Source: Legionella sp.
GTDB taxonomy: Bacteria; Pseudomonadota; Gammaproteobacteria; Legionellales; Legionellaceae
NCBI GenBank assembly: GCA_027437055.1
Contig: DAIAOV010000030.1
Location: forward strand, 1 to 32,050
Direction of reading: 5' to 3'
Length of the DNA stretch: 32,050 nucleotides
Shown here in pieces: positions 17,126 through 25,649 of this stretch. Position 1 is the first letter of the stretch. Every line of letters begins with the position of its first letter. Position numbers and translations under genes: made by a program. A model generated the notes under the pieces. The model saw only the letters and a list, made by a program, of their open reading frames with translations, was not told the DNA's origin and ran no database searches.

Positions 17126-18425
17126 GGTGAGTCAGCCATTGAGTTAATTCGACTAGAAGCAACTGACGTCTTTTTTGTCTTATTCTTTTTCTCACTAGAA
17201 CTACGGTAGTACTAATAAAAAGAAATAGAACTAAAAAATAAGACAATAAGTTTTTATTGATTTGAGGTGTTATTTGTTTAGAACTAATTGAGGCTGCTGG
17301 TGGGGCTGAATGAGGTTTTACAGCTATTAAGGCTTCTATACTGATTACATCGCCTCTTTGTGCATCAAATCCTACGGTGTTTTTTACTAGTCGTTCGACT
17401 TGAGCAATAGTTTTTTGATCGGTATTTCGTGGTAAAACAACACTAATGGATAAGCGTTCAATGGTGCCATTAGCACGTTTAAACAATTCTTTTTCACTGC
17501 CCAACTCATATGATTTTTCTAAAGTGATGTTTTGATTTGTTTTATCTTTTTCTGTTTTACCTGTAATCGAATGATTTATTTCTTTCTCATGAGAAATTTG
17601 CCCTTGGCTTTGTGGTTTAATCAATTCACGTTGTAGTTCATCATAATTAATCGTGGCATCTACTTTCACTGCAACTTGATTTTTAGGAAAAATTTTGTGA
17701 AGCATTTGGGCCACTTTATTGTTTAAATAGAGCTCTACATTTTTCTTGGTAGAAAATTGTGCTAGGGAATTATCTTCTTCGCTCGCGGAAAGAGTATTGC
17801 CATTTTGATCAACTATCACTACATTGTTGACGATTAAATGAGCAACACTGGCACTCACTAATTGTTGTATGCTTCTGACTTGTTTTGGAGTTAACGAATT
17901 TTTTAAATGCAACGTAATCGCAGCTTTAGGTTGATTATCTTCTTTATCAAAAAGATGACTTTCTGGAATGATTAAATGTACGCGGGCATGGCGTATTTCA
18001 TCAAGACTAGAAATAGTACGTTCCAATTCACCTTGTAAAGCACGTTGGTAGTTGATCTTTTGAGAAAAATCCGTCATGCCAAAATCACTTTTATCAAATA
18101 ATTCAAATCCCACACTACCGGTGAACTGCATGCCACTACTCATCACTTTAAGACGGGTTTTCGCAATAAGATTTTTATCGATTAAAATATCACTACCTCC
18201 ATTACGCAATTGGAAAGTGATATTGTCTTGTTCGAGCTGACCTAAAATCTTATTAGCATCTTGTTCATCTAGATGATTAAACAAGACAGCATAAGTGGGA
18301 GATAAGGCCCACCAGCTAAGGAGTATAGTGCTTAAAACAATACATCCTACAGATATGGATAGGGTGAGTTTACGTTGTAATGAAAGGGTATTAAACCAAT
18401 TTAGTATTTGTTGTATGTAATTCAC
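17118..18425 (-). CDS. fliF: Flagellar MS-ring protein FliF, short form
   Basis: FliF builds the inner-membrane MS ring around the export gate. The 435-residue protein has one membrane segment at about 21-42, ring-building domains with family signatures (SPTYAVLFNHLDEQDANKI about 42-60, FDKSDFGMTDFSQKINYQRALQGELERTI about 110-138 in parts, VHLIIPESHLF about 149-159) and a second membrane segment at about 393-411. E. coli FliF is about 550. The shortage is partly in the periplasmic region and partly in the cytoplasmic tail, which is only about 24 residues here, although the FliG-binding segment normally sits at the end of a tail of about 75-80. This matches the absence of a normal FliG. Ring and export functions look intact. 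Confidence 0.93.
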   Translation of the reverse strand: MNYIQQILNWFNTLSLQRKLTLSISVGCIVLSTILLSWWALSPTYAVLFNHLDEQDANKILGQLEQDNITFQLRNGGSDILIDKNLIAKTRLKVMSSGMQFTGSVGFELFDKSDFGMTDFSQKINYQRALQGELERTISSLDEIRHARVHLIIPESHLFDKEDNQPKAAITLHLKNSLTPKQVRSIQQLVSASVAHLIVNNVVIVDQNGNTLSASEEDNSLAQFSTKKNVELYLNNKVAQMLHKIFPKNQVAVKVDATINYDELQRELIKPQSQGQISHEKEINHSITGKTEKDKTNQNITLEKSYELGSEKELFKRANGTIERLSISVVLPRNTDQKTIAQVERLVKNTVGFDAQRGDVISIEALIAVKPHSAPPAASISSKQITPQINKNLLSYFLVLFLFISTTVVLVRKRIRQKRRQLLLVELTQWLTHHE

Positions 18426-18426
18426 T

Positions 18427-18720
18427 TTAGATTTGCTCTCTTAATAACTCTTGATAGGCACTCATTAATCGATTTCGGATTTGCTCCATGAATTGAAAAG
18501 AGAGCTTTGCTTCTTCTAGAAGAATCATCGTGTGATGTAAATTTTCTGTATGTCCACTGGCTAATTGATGGAGTGCCTGATCTGCTGCATTGAGCTGGTC
18601 ATTAGTAGAACTAATCTGTTCTGTTACCCAGTCACCAAATGACGCCTCTGGCGTTTTATTGAGTTCTACGGACTGCTTATTGGCAGTTAAAAAGTATTGG
18701 TTTAAGCCCTCTATTCTCAT
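18427..18720 (-). CDS. fliE: Flagellar MS ring-rod junction protein FliE
   Basis: A 97-residue helical protein that joins the MS ring to the rod and is the first export substrate. The family pattern is visible: ASFGDWVTEQISSTNDQLNAADQ (about 26-48, in part), then a C-terminal helix with EEAKLSFQFMEQIRNRLMSAYQE (about 68-90). Length equals that of known FliE proteins (about 104). It overlaps flgC by four bases and is one base from fliF. Confidence 0.92.
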   Translation of the reverse strand: MRIEGLNQYFLTANKQSVELNKTPEASFGDWVTEQISSTNDQLNAADQALHQLASGHTENLHHTMILLEEAKLSFQFMEQIRNRLMSAYQELLREQI

Positions 18721-19142
18721 CGTTCCTCACCTATACTTAAGGCCTGTAAATAAAGACAGTGGGCGGCATTGATAATTTTGATATTGGCTTCGTAAGCGCG
18801 CGATGCTCTAAGAAGGGTGGTCATTTCATCAACAGTGTTAATGCCGGGATAAGTCACATAGCCTTGTTGATCAGCCGAAGGATGATCGGGTTGATATACC
18901 TTATTAGGCGGTAGATTTTCCGTAACCAGCTCTACGGAATCTATACCGCCAAGATCTACTTTTCCATCCAAAAACTCTGTGAAAGGTTTTGCTGTTGTGA
19001 CGACTTGAGTGGCTTGGAAGAGATTACCATCCGTATTTTGGATGGAATGCTGATTGGCTATGTTATTAGCGACGACGTCTACGCGGAGTTTTTCAGCATT
19101 CATGCCTTGTATCGCTATGGCATATATTTGATCATACTTCAT
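18717..19142 (-). CDS. flgC: Flagellar proximal rod protein FlgC
   Basis: A 141-residue rod subunit. The N-terminal signature reads AIAIQGMNAEKLRVDVVANNIANQHS (about 8-33, in part). The C-terminal part has YVTYPGINTVDEMTTLLRASRAYEANIKIINAA, where FlgC typically has YPNVNxxxEMxxMIxASRxYEAN. Length is typical (about 134-138). It overlaps flgB by one base (TAATG) and fliE by four. It belongs to the rod set FlgB/C/F/G with FliE, all of which are present. Confidence 0.95.
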   Translation of the reverse strand: MKYDQIYAIAIQGMNAEKLRVDVVANNIANQHSIQNTDGNLFQATQVVTTAKPFTEFLDGKVDLGGIDSVELVTENLPPNKVYQPDHPSADQQGYVTYPGINTVDEMTTLLRASRAYEANIKIINAAHCLYLQALSIGEER

Positions 19143-19480
19143 TATTGATTCGTTCCTTGTAATGCTAATTTCATAATAGCTAGCTTTTGATTTAGCCCTT
19201 TAATTAATGCGCGGTAATGCGTCATGTTTTGCACATTTAAAGCCATTTGCTCGTCTATAGTGGATTGATGATCGCTCACTTGATAATGAGGATGGACAGA
19301 ACTTAATTTCTCCTGACTGATATTAAGAGGGAGATCCTGAACTTGCTGCTCAAAATTGACTTCTAGTGTTTGATAATTAACTGTATTGGCATTGGCAATA
19401 TTATTGGCAATAGCTGTTTGACGCATTAACGCTGCATCAAGTGCTAAACTCACTAGTTCTACGGTTGAGTCTGAGTTCAT
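19142..19480 (-). CDS. flgB: Flagellar proximal rod protein FlgB
   Basis: A 112-residue rod subunit with the N-terminal signature LALDAALMRQTAIANNIANANTVNY (about 12-36, in part) and the C-terminal helix pattern NVQNMTHYRALIKGLNQKLAIMKLAL. It is slightly shorter than E. coli FlgB (138), mainly in the middle loop. A 57-base gap separates it from flgI upstream, one of the larger gaps in the operon, though no promoter is evident there. Confidence 0.92.
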   Translation of the reverse strand: MNSDSTVELVSLALDAALMRQTAIANNIANANTVNYQTLEVNFEQQVQDLPLNISQEKLSSVHPHYQVSDHQSTIDEQMALNVQNMTHYRALIKGLNQKLAIMKLALQGTNQ

Positions 19481-19537
19481 AATATCCCTCTTAAATAGTT
19501 ATACCGGTTTCTTATACTGTAGGGTGTCGCAAGAAGT

Positions 19538-20652
19538 CTATTGGATGACCAATTCAGCATGTAGCGCTCCTGCCCTTTTTAAACTTTCTAAAATCGCAAT
19601 AATGTCGCGGGTAGATGTCTGTACTTTAGTTAACGCGGTTATTAAATCGGCAACAGTTGCATCTTTATGTAATTTAACCGTTTTAGCTACGGCCTCTTTG
19701 ACATTAATATTGGTTGACGGTGTCACCACAGTACGTACTTGCCTACCCATTTGCTGTATTAAAGTAGGTTGCGACACGTTGTATTCTGTGGATATGGCAA
19801 TTTGCAAATTACCATGGGAGATGGTGACCGCATCAATTTTTACGTCAGCTCCTGCGACGACTACACCAGTGCGTTCATTGACTACTACAGTTGGTAAATT
19901 ATCAGGCGTGATAACCACATTTTCGAGCTGACTAACAAAGCGTATAAAATGTTTTTTTGCTGGTAAGGGGGGATGAATTTCAATATCCTGCGCGGAACGA
20001 GCAAGAGCAGTATTTTCGCCAAATTGTTTATTGATGGCTGATTCAATATGATCTGCCGTAGTGAAATCAGGATGATTCAAAATGAGATGCAGATCACCAG
20101 TTTTATCCATTACATCATTATAAATAGTTTTTTCTACAACAGCCCCGCCAGATATTAAACCTGTAGTTGGATGGTTTTTTTGAATGACATTACCGTAGAG
20201 ATCATATTTAAACCCACCTATGGAAATAGGTCCTTGTGCCAGAGCATAAATCCTATTATCCGGGCCTCTAAGCGGAGTTACTAATAGGGTTCCACCTAAT
20301 AAACTTTTGGCATCTCCTAGTGAGGCAACATTAATGTCAATTTTATCTCCCTGATGTGCATAAGGGGGAGGGCGGTCGTGATAATCACTGTTGCCGTATT
20401 TCTGCTATTAATCTCATTAGGATTAATATTGACACCAAAACTGAGTAATAAGTTGGAAATGGCCTGAGTAGTGTCTTTATTTCGTCTTGAGTCTCCTGAG
20501 CCTGCTAATCCAATAACTAAGCCATATCCTGTGAGAGGGTTTTCCTGTAGACCAGAAAGTCTGGCTATAGATTTTAAGCGAATTGCAGAATATCCATTCT
20601 GTAGGAAAGCAATTTGGCTTAATATAAAAATGATCATTGTTAATTTTTTCAT
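19538..20652 (-). pseudogene. flgI: Flagellar P-ring protein FlgI, one frameshift
   Basis: The P ring is a periplasmic bushing around the rod. The first piece (20317-20652 frame) has a signal peptide and IRLKSIARLSGLQENPL, GYGLVIGLAGSGDS and NTATVIITTALP, all normal for FlgI, then runs out of frame. The correct continuation (YAHQGDKIDINVASLGDAKS, LLGGTLLVTPL, ALAQGPISIGGF) is in the next frame and stays open to 19538. The break lies in CTCCCCCTTAT near 20365-20375: five C where six would restore one frame of 371 codons, the usual FlgI length. The other residues look conserved, so the damage is either recent or a base-calling error in the homopolymer. Confidence 0.9.
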
Positions 20653-21230
20653 TACACTAACCCCACAAAGGATAGAATTTTATAGATGTAGTTATGATCT
20701 TGTGAGTTAGATACGGAGCCCCTTCCTGTATAAGTAATATGAGCGTCCGCTAAACGAGTAGATAAAATAGTGTTTTGTGTCGTAATGTCTTCAGCCCTGA
20801 CTACACCGCTCAGAAGAATTCGTTGTTGTTCTCCATTGATAGTAATGAGTTGTGCTCCCTCAACTAGATATTTATTGTCAGGAAATACTTCTTTAATTTG
20901 CACCGTAAGAGCTGCTTTTATTTTGCCATTACGACCAGTTTTAGCTGCTGCACGGCCTTTACCTTTTAGTCCGAATTGCACTTCATGATTGTCTTTATTG
21001 TATCCTACCTCCAGGGCTGTTTTGATGTCTTTGCTGGATGAAAGATCGGCGCTGGTTTGGGCATTAGATGTTTCAAGAACAATAACGGTTAGGACATCTC
21101 CTGGTAATGATGCTTTATGATCAGCAATAAGTGGTTTATAAACTTCTTCTGCAAATAAATTAATCGCCCAAGTAGGTTGAATAGTGCTGATTGAAAACAG
21201 CAAGAATGCGATAATGGGTTTCTTTTTCAT
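20652..21230 (-). CDS. flgH: Flagellar L-ring protein FlgH without lipobox cysteine
   Basis: The L ring sits in the outer membrane around the rod. The 192-residue protein shows the FlgH core: PGDVLTVIVLETSNAQTSADLSSSKD (about 44-69, in part), then GKGRAAAKTGRNGKIKAALTVQ, LVEGAQLITINGEQQRILLSGVVRAEDI and the end pattern STRLADAHITYTGRGSV (in parts). FlgH is normally a lipoprotein with an LxGC lipobox; this protein contains no cysteine at all and its signal peptide looks like a standard Ala-type cleavage (near TWA). It is about 40 residues shorter than enteric FlgH at the N-terminus. It starts with an ATGA overlap with flgA. Confidence 0.93.
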   Translation of the reverse strand: MKKKPIIAFLLFSISTIQPTWAINLFAEEVYKPLIADHKASLPGDVLTVIVLETSNAQTSADLSSSKDIKTALEVGYNKDNHEVQFGLKGKGRAAAKTGRNGKIKAALTVQIKEVFPDNKYLVEGAQLITINGEQQRILLSGVVRAEDITTQNTILSTRLADAHITYTGRGSVSNSQDHNYIYKILSFVGLV

Positions 21231-22165
21231 GAAGAAATCTCCGCTTGATTGGAGGATGTCACTACTGCTAGGAAATATTTGTTGGTTTGAATATTTTTCA
21301 TTCTAACGGCCTGACCTATATAACCGTCATTTTGAGCAATCGCTTCAGTAGTTAACGAAATTCCGCGATTGACTACTTTAATTTGTACTTTTTTCCCTCG
21401 GATGATAGCAGGGATGTCTGTCAAATATTGTGACGTAAGAATTTGATCCTCGTTCATCGTTTTTTGCAGCCACATAGATGCTGGTAATTGGCTGTATGGA
21501 GAGGCTTTTAAGCCAGCGATATTACGCTCCTTTAATGCAAAATCGCGGTTGTTGACTAGGGTATGAATTTTTATTTTATGCTTAGCAACCAGAACTTTTT
21601 TGTAAGCTTTTACTGCAAACCAAACGGGAATAGAATGTTTCTCATAATTTAGACGAACGCAAACTCTTTTGGTGCTAGGGTATTGATTCGCTATTTTTAT
21701 CTTAAATGCAGACAATGGGACTGCAGTGCCCCTTAGATTTGTTTTGGTTGCTAGCTCAAAGCGACTGTAATCTTGTGCCTCCAATTGTTTTGTTAATTCT
21801 TCTTGAGCTTTTTTGAGTAGGATTGCGCCAGAGGTCTTGATTCGTTGTCTGACTACCGTATTTTTTTTCCCTCGCCATTGATAACTAAATGGGCCTTTTT
21901 TATTTTTTATCCAGGTCATTATTTGTTTTTTAGTGATTTGCTGTCCCGCTTTTGGAGTACTGTCTAAAGGAAGGGCGGCCAAATTATTTTTATCATTGTT
22001 AATGAGCAACACGTCACCTAAATAATGCACATTAGTGGTGATATTAGGCCGAAACCTCATCGTGACTTGTGCATGATTCTGCTGGGTGATCATTAATGCG
22101 CAAATTATCAGACAGATTTTTCGCGCTATAGCGAATTTGGAAAAAAGTTTAATTGCGGATTTCAT
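21227..22165 (-). CDS. flgA: P-ring assembly chaperone FlgA, long form
   Basis: A periplasmic chaperone for FlgI. The 312-residue product has a basic N-terminus and signal segment (about 14-33, ending near NHAQ). The C-terminal half holds the SAF/ChapFlgA region: VLVAKHKIKIHTLVNNRDFALKERN (about 191-215, in part), QILTSQYLTDIPAIIRGKKVQIKVVNRGISLTTEAIAQNDG and GQAVRMKNIQTNKYFLAVV (in parts). E. coli FlgA has about 219 residues; the extra part lies in the N-terminal half, which I cannot assign to a domain. Its start lies inside the end of flgG (17-base overlap). Confidence 0.87.
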   Translation of the reverse strand: MKSAIKLFSKFAIARKICLIICALMITQQNHAQVTMRFRPNITTNVHYLGDVLLINNDKNNLAALPLDSTPKAGQQITKKQIMTWIKNKKGPFSYQWRGKKNTVVRQRIKTSGAILLKKAQEELTKQLEAQDYSRFELATKTNLRGTAVPLSAFKIKIANQYPSTKRVCVRLNYEKHSIPVWFAVKAYKKVLVAKHKIKIHTLVNNRDFALKERNIAGLKASPYSQLPASMWLQKTMNEDQILTSQYLTDIPAIIRGKKVQIKVVNRGISLTTEAIAQNDGYIGQAVRMKNIQTNKYFLAVVTSSNQAEISS

Positions 22166-22925
22166 TAGTTAATTTTTCCAGTTCATCAGCAATTTGCACC
22201 GCTTTAGCATTTAATTGATACACACGTTGCGCCATGGTTAGTTGCATTAAAGAGTTCACCATATCGACGTTAGATCCTTCTATTTGATTCTGCGCAAGAG
22301 ATCCTAAGCCACTACTACCCGGAATATCAGTAATGGGTTCACCTGATTCATCAGTCGTCGTGTAAAGCCCTGAGCCTATAGGGGTTAATGTTTCAGGATT
22401 CATGAATTTGGCTAATTGAATGGTACCTAGTAATTGCGGCTCTGGATCATCACTGACAATCACCTCTACATCTCCATTAGCCTGAATGGTTAGTTTGGTG
22501 AAATCATCAGGAATTTGAATATTATCTGCCAATCGTAAGCCGTCTTGAGTGGCCAGATAGCGGTCTGAGTCGATGCTTAGAGTGGAACTTCTGGTGTAAA
22601 CAATATTCCCGTCAGTATGAATAACTTGATAAAAGCCAGTGCCATTAATAGCGACATCATTCCAGTTATTTGTTGCTTTTAAAGGCCCAGTTGTAAAGTC
22701 TTTACTGGACTGGTGAACTGCGGTTCCTAAACCTAATTTAGCGCTAGGTTGATTATTGAATAGTGGATTCTCTCCGTTGATATTTTGATAGATCATATCT
22801 GCAAAGGATAATTTGCTGGCTTTATAATTAGGAGTGTTCAAATTAGCCAGGTCATTGGCAATCTTATCAATATAATATTCTTCCGCTTTAAGACCACTTG
22901 CAGCTATAGATAATGCATCAGACAT
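22149..22925 (-). CDS. flgG: Flagellar distal rod protein FlgG
   Basis: A 258-residue rod subunit. N-terminal signature: SIAASGLKAEEYYIDKIANDLANLNTPNYK (about 6-35, in part); middle GTGFYQV, a typical FlgE/F/G element; C-terminal EGSNVDMVNSLMQLTMAQRVYQLNAKAVQIADE (in part). The length equals that of E. coli FlgG (260), which separates it from the shorter FlgF next to it. It overlaps flgF by eight bases. Confidence 0.93.
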   Translation of the reverse strand: MSDALSIAASGLKAEEYYIDKIANDLANLNTPNYKASKLSFADMIYQNINGENPLFNNQPSAKLGLGTAVHQSSKDFTTGPLKATNNWNDVAINGTGFYQVIHTDGNIVYTRSSTLSIDSDRYLATQDGLRLADNIQIPDDFTKLTIQANGDVEVIVSDDPEPQLLGTIQLAKFMNPETLTPIGSGLYTTTDESGEPITDIPGSSGLGSLAQNQIEGSNVDMVNSLMQLTMAQRVYQLNAKAVQIADELEKLTNEIRN

Positions 22926-23631
22926 TTCCTTCTCCTAGTTGATTAATGGCAGTTGCCAACAAATTATCAGCGGTGCGCATTATTCTTTGACTTGCTTCAA
23001 AATGACGCGAAGTTTTTACCATATCCATCATTTCATCTATAGATTTCACATTGGATTGTTCAATAAATCCCTGCAAAATCCGCGTATTGTGATCTGTGGG
23101 GGTAGGGGACTCGTCGGTTTGATAGAGTCCATGGCCTATATAACTTAGTTGATGAGGATTATTAAATTTCACTATATTGAGTTGATCAATTTGACGATGA
23201 TCAATGAAGAGGCGACCTTGAGTGTCGACCGTAAAGGCAGCATCGTCGATTTTTATAGTACCTCCTTTCCCTAGAAGCACTTCGCCGGTGACCGTGGCTA
23301 ACTCCCCATGATTATTGATTTGAAAATCACCTCGTCGGGTATAGAAAATACCTTGCTCTCCTTGTACCTGAAAATAACCATCGCCAGATAAGGCGATATC
23401 GCTCATATTATGGGTGTGATTAAAAGTCCCCTGGGTTTTTATTTGAGATCTTTGTAGCTGTGGCATTACATTACTTACTTGGGGTTGCAGGTATTCGTCA
23501 AAGCCGTTGAATTCCACAAGTTGCTTTTTAAAGCCTAGGGTATTCATATTCGCTACATTTTGACTTATTGATTGTAATTTTAATTGGTCTACGTCCATAG
23601 CTAATTGTGTTGCAGTTATTGCATCAAACAT
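22918..23631 (-). CDS. flgF: Flagellar proximal rod protein FlgF
   Basis: A 237-residue rod subunit with the N-terminal pattern ATQLAMDVDQLKLQSISQNVANMNTLGFKK (about 6-35, in part), a central GDGYFQVQG element and a C-terminal QSNVKSIDEMMDMVKTSRHFEASQRIM stretch (in part). FlgF and FlgG are close paralogues; the assignment follows length and order (flgF then flgG is the universal order). It starts nine bases after the flhA stop. Confidence 0.88.
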   Translation of the reverse strand: MFDAITATQLAMDVDQLKLQSISQNVANMNTLGFKKQLVEFNGFDEYLQPQVSNVMPQLQRSQIKTQGTFNHTHNMSDIALSGDGYFQVQGEQGIFYTRRGDFQINNHGELATVTGEVLLGKGGTIKIDDAAFTVDTQGRLFIDHRQIDQLNIVKFNNPHQLSYIGHGLYQTDESPTPTDHNTRILQGFIEQSNVKSIDEMMDMVKTSRHFEASQRIMRTADNLLATAINQLGEGNV

Positions 23632-23640
23632 CTTTTTTCC

Positions 23641-25649
23641 TTATTTCACTACAGCAAAAGATTCCACCTGAATATTCACGGGTATTTCATTCATAGCCAA
23701 TACGGTGAGATGAGGAATTACCCTTTGGGTTAACTGTTTTATATGCCTTCTTAATAAAGAGGAACACAGAAGGATAGGGCGTTTTCGTTCACCTAGCATT
23801 TGTTCTACTTGCTGGGCTAATGAAGTGATCAGGCGTTCTGTTACACTGGGTTCTAGAGCAAAAAACTCTTTATTTGCTATATTTTGATTGAGTTTTTGTT
23901 CTAAAGAGGCTTCAAGAGTCAGTACATGTAGGCTATTTTGATTAGCGAGTAATTTTTGGCAGATTGACGTAGCTAAACCTGCCCTGACTAACTCAGTGAG
24001 TTGTGTGGGATCGGGAATTTTTTTCGCATGTTCTAGTAAGATTTCTACTATCTGCATTAAATGGCGAATAGAAACCTTTTCTCTGAGTAAGTTTTGTAAT
24101 ATGCGTTGCACATGACTTAAAGGTAAAAGGGCAGGTATCAGTTCTTCACTTAGCGTTTTAATACCTGACTGTAATAATAAACGCTCCGTTTCTTCTCGAG
24201 AAAGTAACTCCGCTATATGTGATTGTATTGCTTCATTAAGATGGGTCGTTAAAACCATAAGAGGGTCACAAACAGTCAATCCCTCGTTTAGCGCTAGGGA
24301 TTTATCTTCTAACCCTATCCAGGCGGCAGGAAGGCCATAGCTGGGATCGCGTACTGTTATTCCTTCTGGTAGGCTATTATTTTTTTCTGTTCATGTGGAG
24401 GATAAATTACTAGATGCTTATCAAGATGCAATTGATTGTTTCCTTCATAAGTACCTTGGATAGCAATATGATATAAGGGATACCCCAATTTTTTATCCGC
24501 CTTTATCTTTACTTCTGGTAACACAAAACCTAAATCAAAAGCCACCTTTTCTCTGAGCTGTTGGATGGATTCTAATAAAGAAGCTTCATACTGTTGTAAT
24601 GAATGGTACAGTTCTTTATTTAGATTTATTTCTATAGGATAAATACGTATCTTTTCATATAAATCTTCTTCTATTTCTTCGCTTTCGTCTTGGGGATTAG
24701 TCTTTAGGACAAACCAGGTGATAAGAAGAAACAAACCTAAAATAAACAATACAGGAATAGTGGGGATGCCTTTAAAAAACAGAAGGCTTACTAGTCCGCC
24801 GCATACCATAATGAGACTTTTAGGATAAGAGCTGATTTGTTTGGCAACTTCACTTCCTAAATGTGCATCTGTAGCTGCTCTAGTGACTATGATTCCCGTT
24901 GCTGTTGAAATAATCAAGGCGGGAATTTGGGTTACTAATCCATCGCCAACAGTTAGTAGGGTATAGGTATGGATGGATTCTGATAGGCTTAATCCTTTTT
25001 GCACCAGTCCTATAGCGAAACCACCAATGATATCTACTAGAATAATTAAAATACCGGCGATGGCATCTCCTTTAACAAACTTATTGGCGCCGTCCATAGC
25101 CCCATAAAAATTAGCTTCTTTTTCGATTTGTGCGCGTCTGCTTTTGGCTTCGGCTTGCGAGATACTGCCCATATTCAAATCAGCATCAATACTCATTTGC
25201 TTACCCGGCATGCTATCAAGAGTAAAACGGGCAGCTACTTCAGCGACACGCTGAGAACCATTGGTTACTACTATAAATTGCACAATAATAAGAATTAAAA
25301 ACACCACTAATCCCATGACGTAATTGCCGTGAATCACATAATTTCCCATGGCTTGTATTACTTTGCCCGCATTACCATCCGACAAGATAAGGCGGGTAGC
25401 AGAAATATTAAGTGCTAAGCGAAAGAGGGTAGAGATGAGCAATAATGCTGGGAACGTTGAAAAACTTAATGGCTTATCGGTATAAAAGGTTAAAAGCAAA
25501 ATGGTTAAAGCCCAGCTGAAATTGATGATAAGTAACAAATCGAGAAGTGCTGACGGAATGGGAATAAATAGAATGAATAGTATGCCAGTAGCAAAAGCTA
25601 TCATCACCAATTCACTACGATCACTAAACAAATTTACTTTATTATTCAT
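23641..25649 (-). pseudogene. flhA: Export gate protein FlhA, one frameshift
   Basis: FlhA is the nonameric export-gate motor with an N-terminal membrane part and a C-terminal chaperone-docking part. The first piece (stop at 24357) has about eight membrane segments and the FHIPEP signature (about residues 134-162: RVAEVAARFTLDSMPGK, then DADLNMGSI). Just before its stop the sequence reads PPHEQKK; the correct continuation (LPEGITVRDPSYGLPAAWIG, then LTVCDPLMV) is in the next frame and stays open to 23641. The shift coincides with a run of seven A in the coding strand (seven T at 24380-24386). Eight A would restore one frame of about 669 residues, the normal length. It may be a true null, slippage-rescued, or a sequencing error. 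Confidence 0.92.

Noticed and set aside
19524-19931. 135-residue plus-strand frame antisense to flgI
   Set aside because: It lies fully opposite the conserved second half of flgI; the pattern (many Thr/Val/Ala/Cys) is that of a mirror frame.
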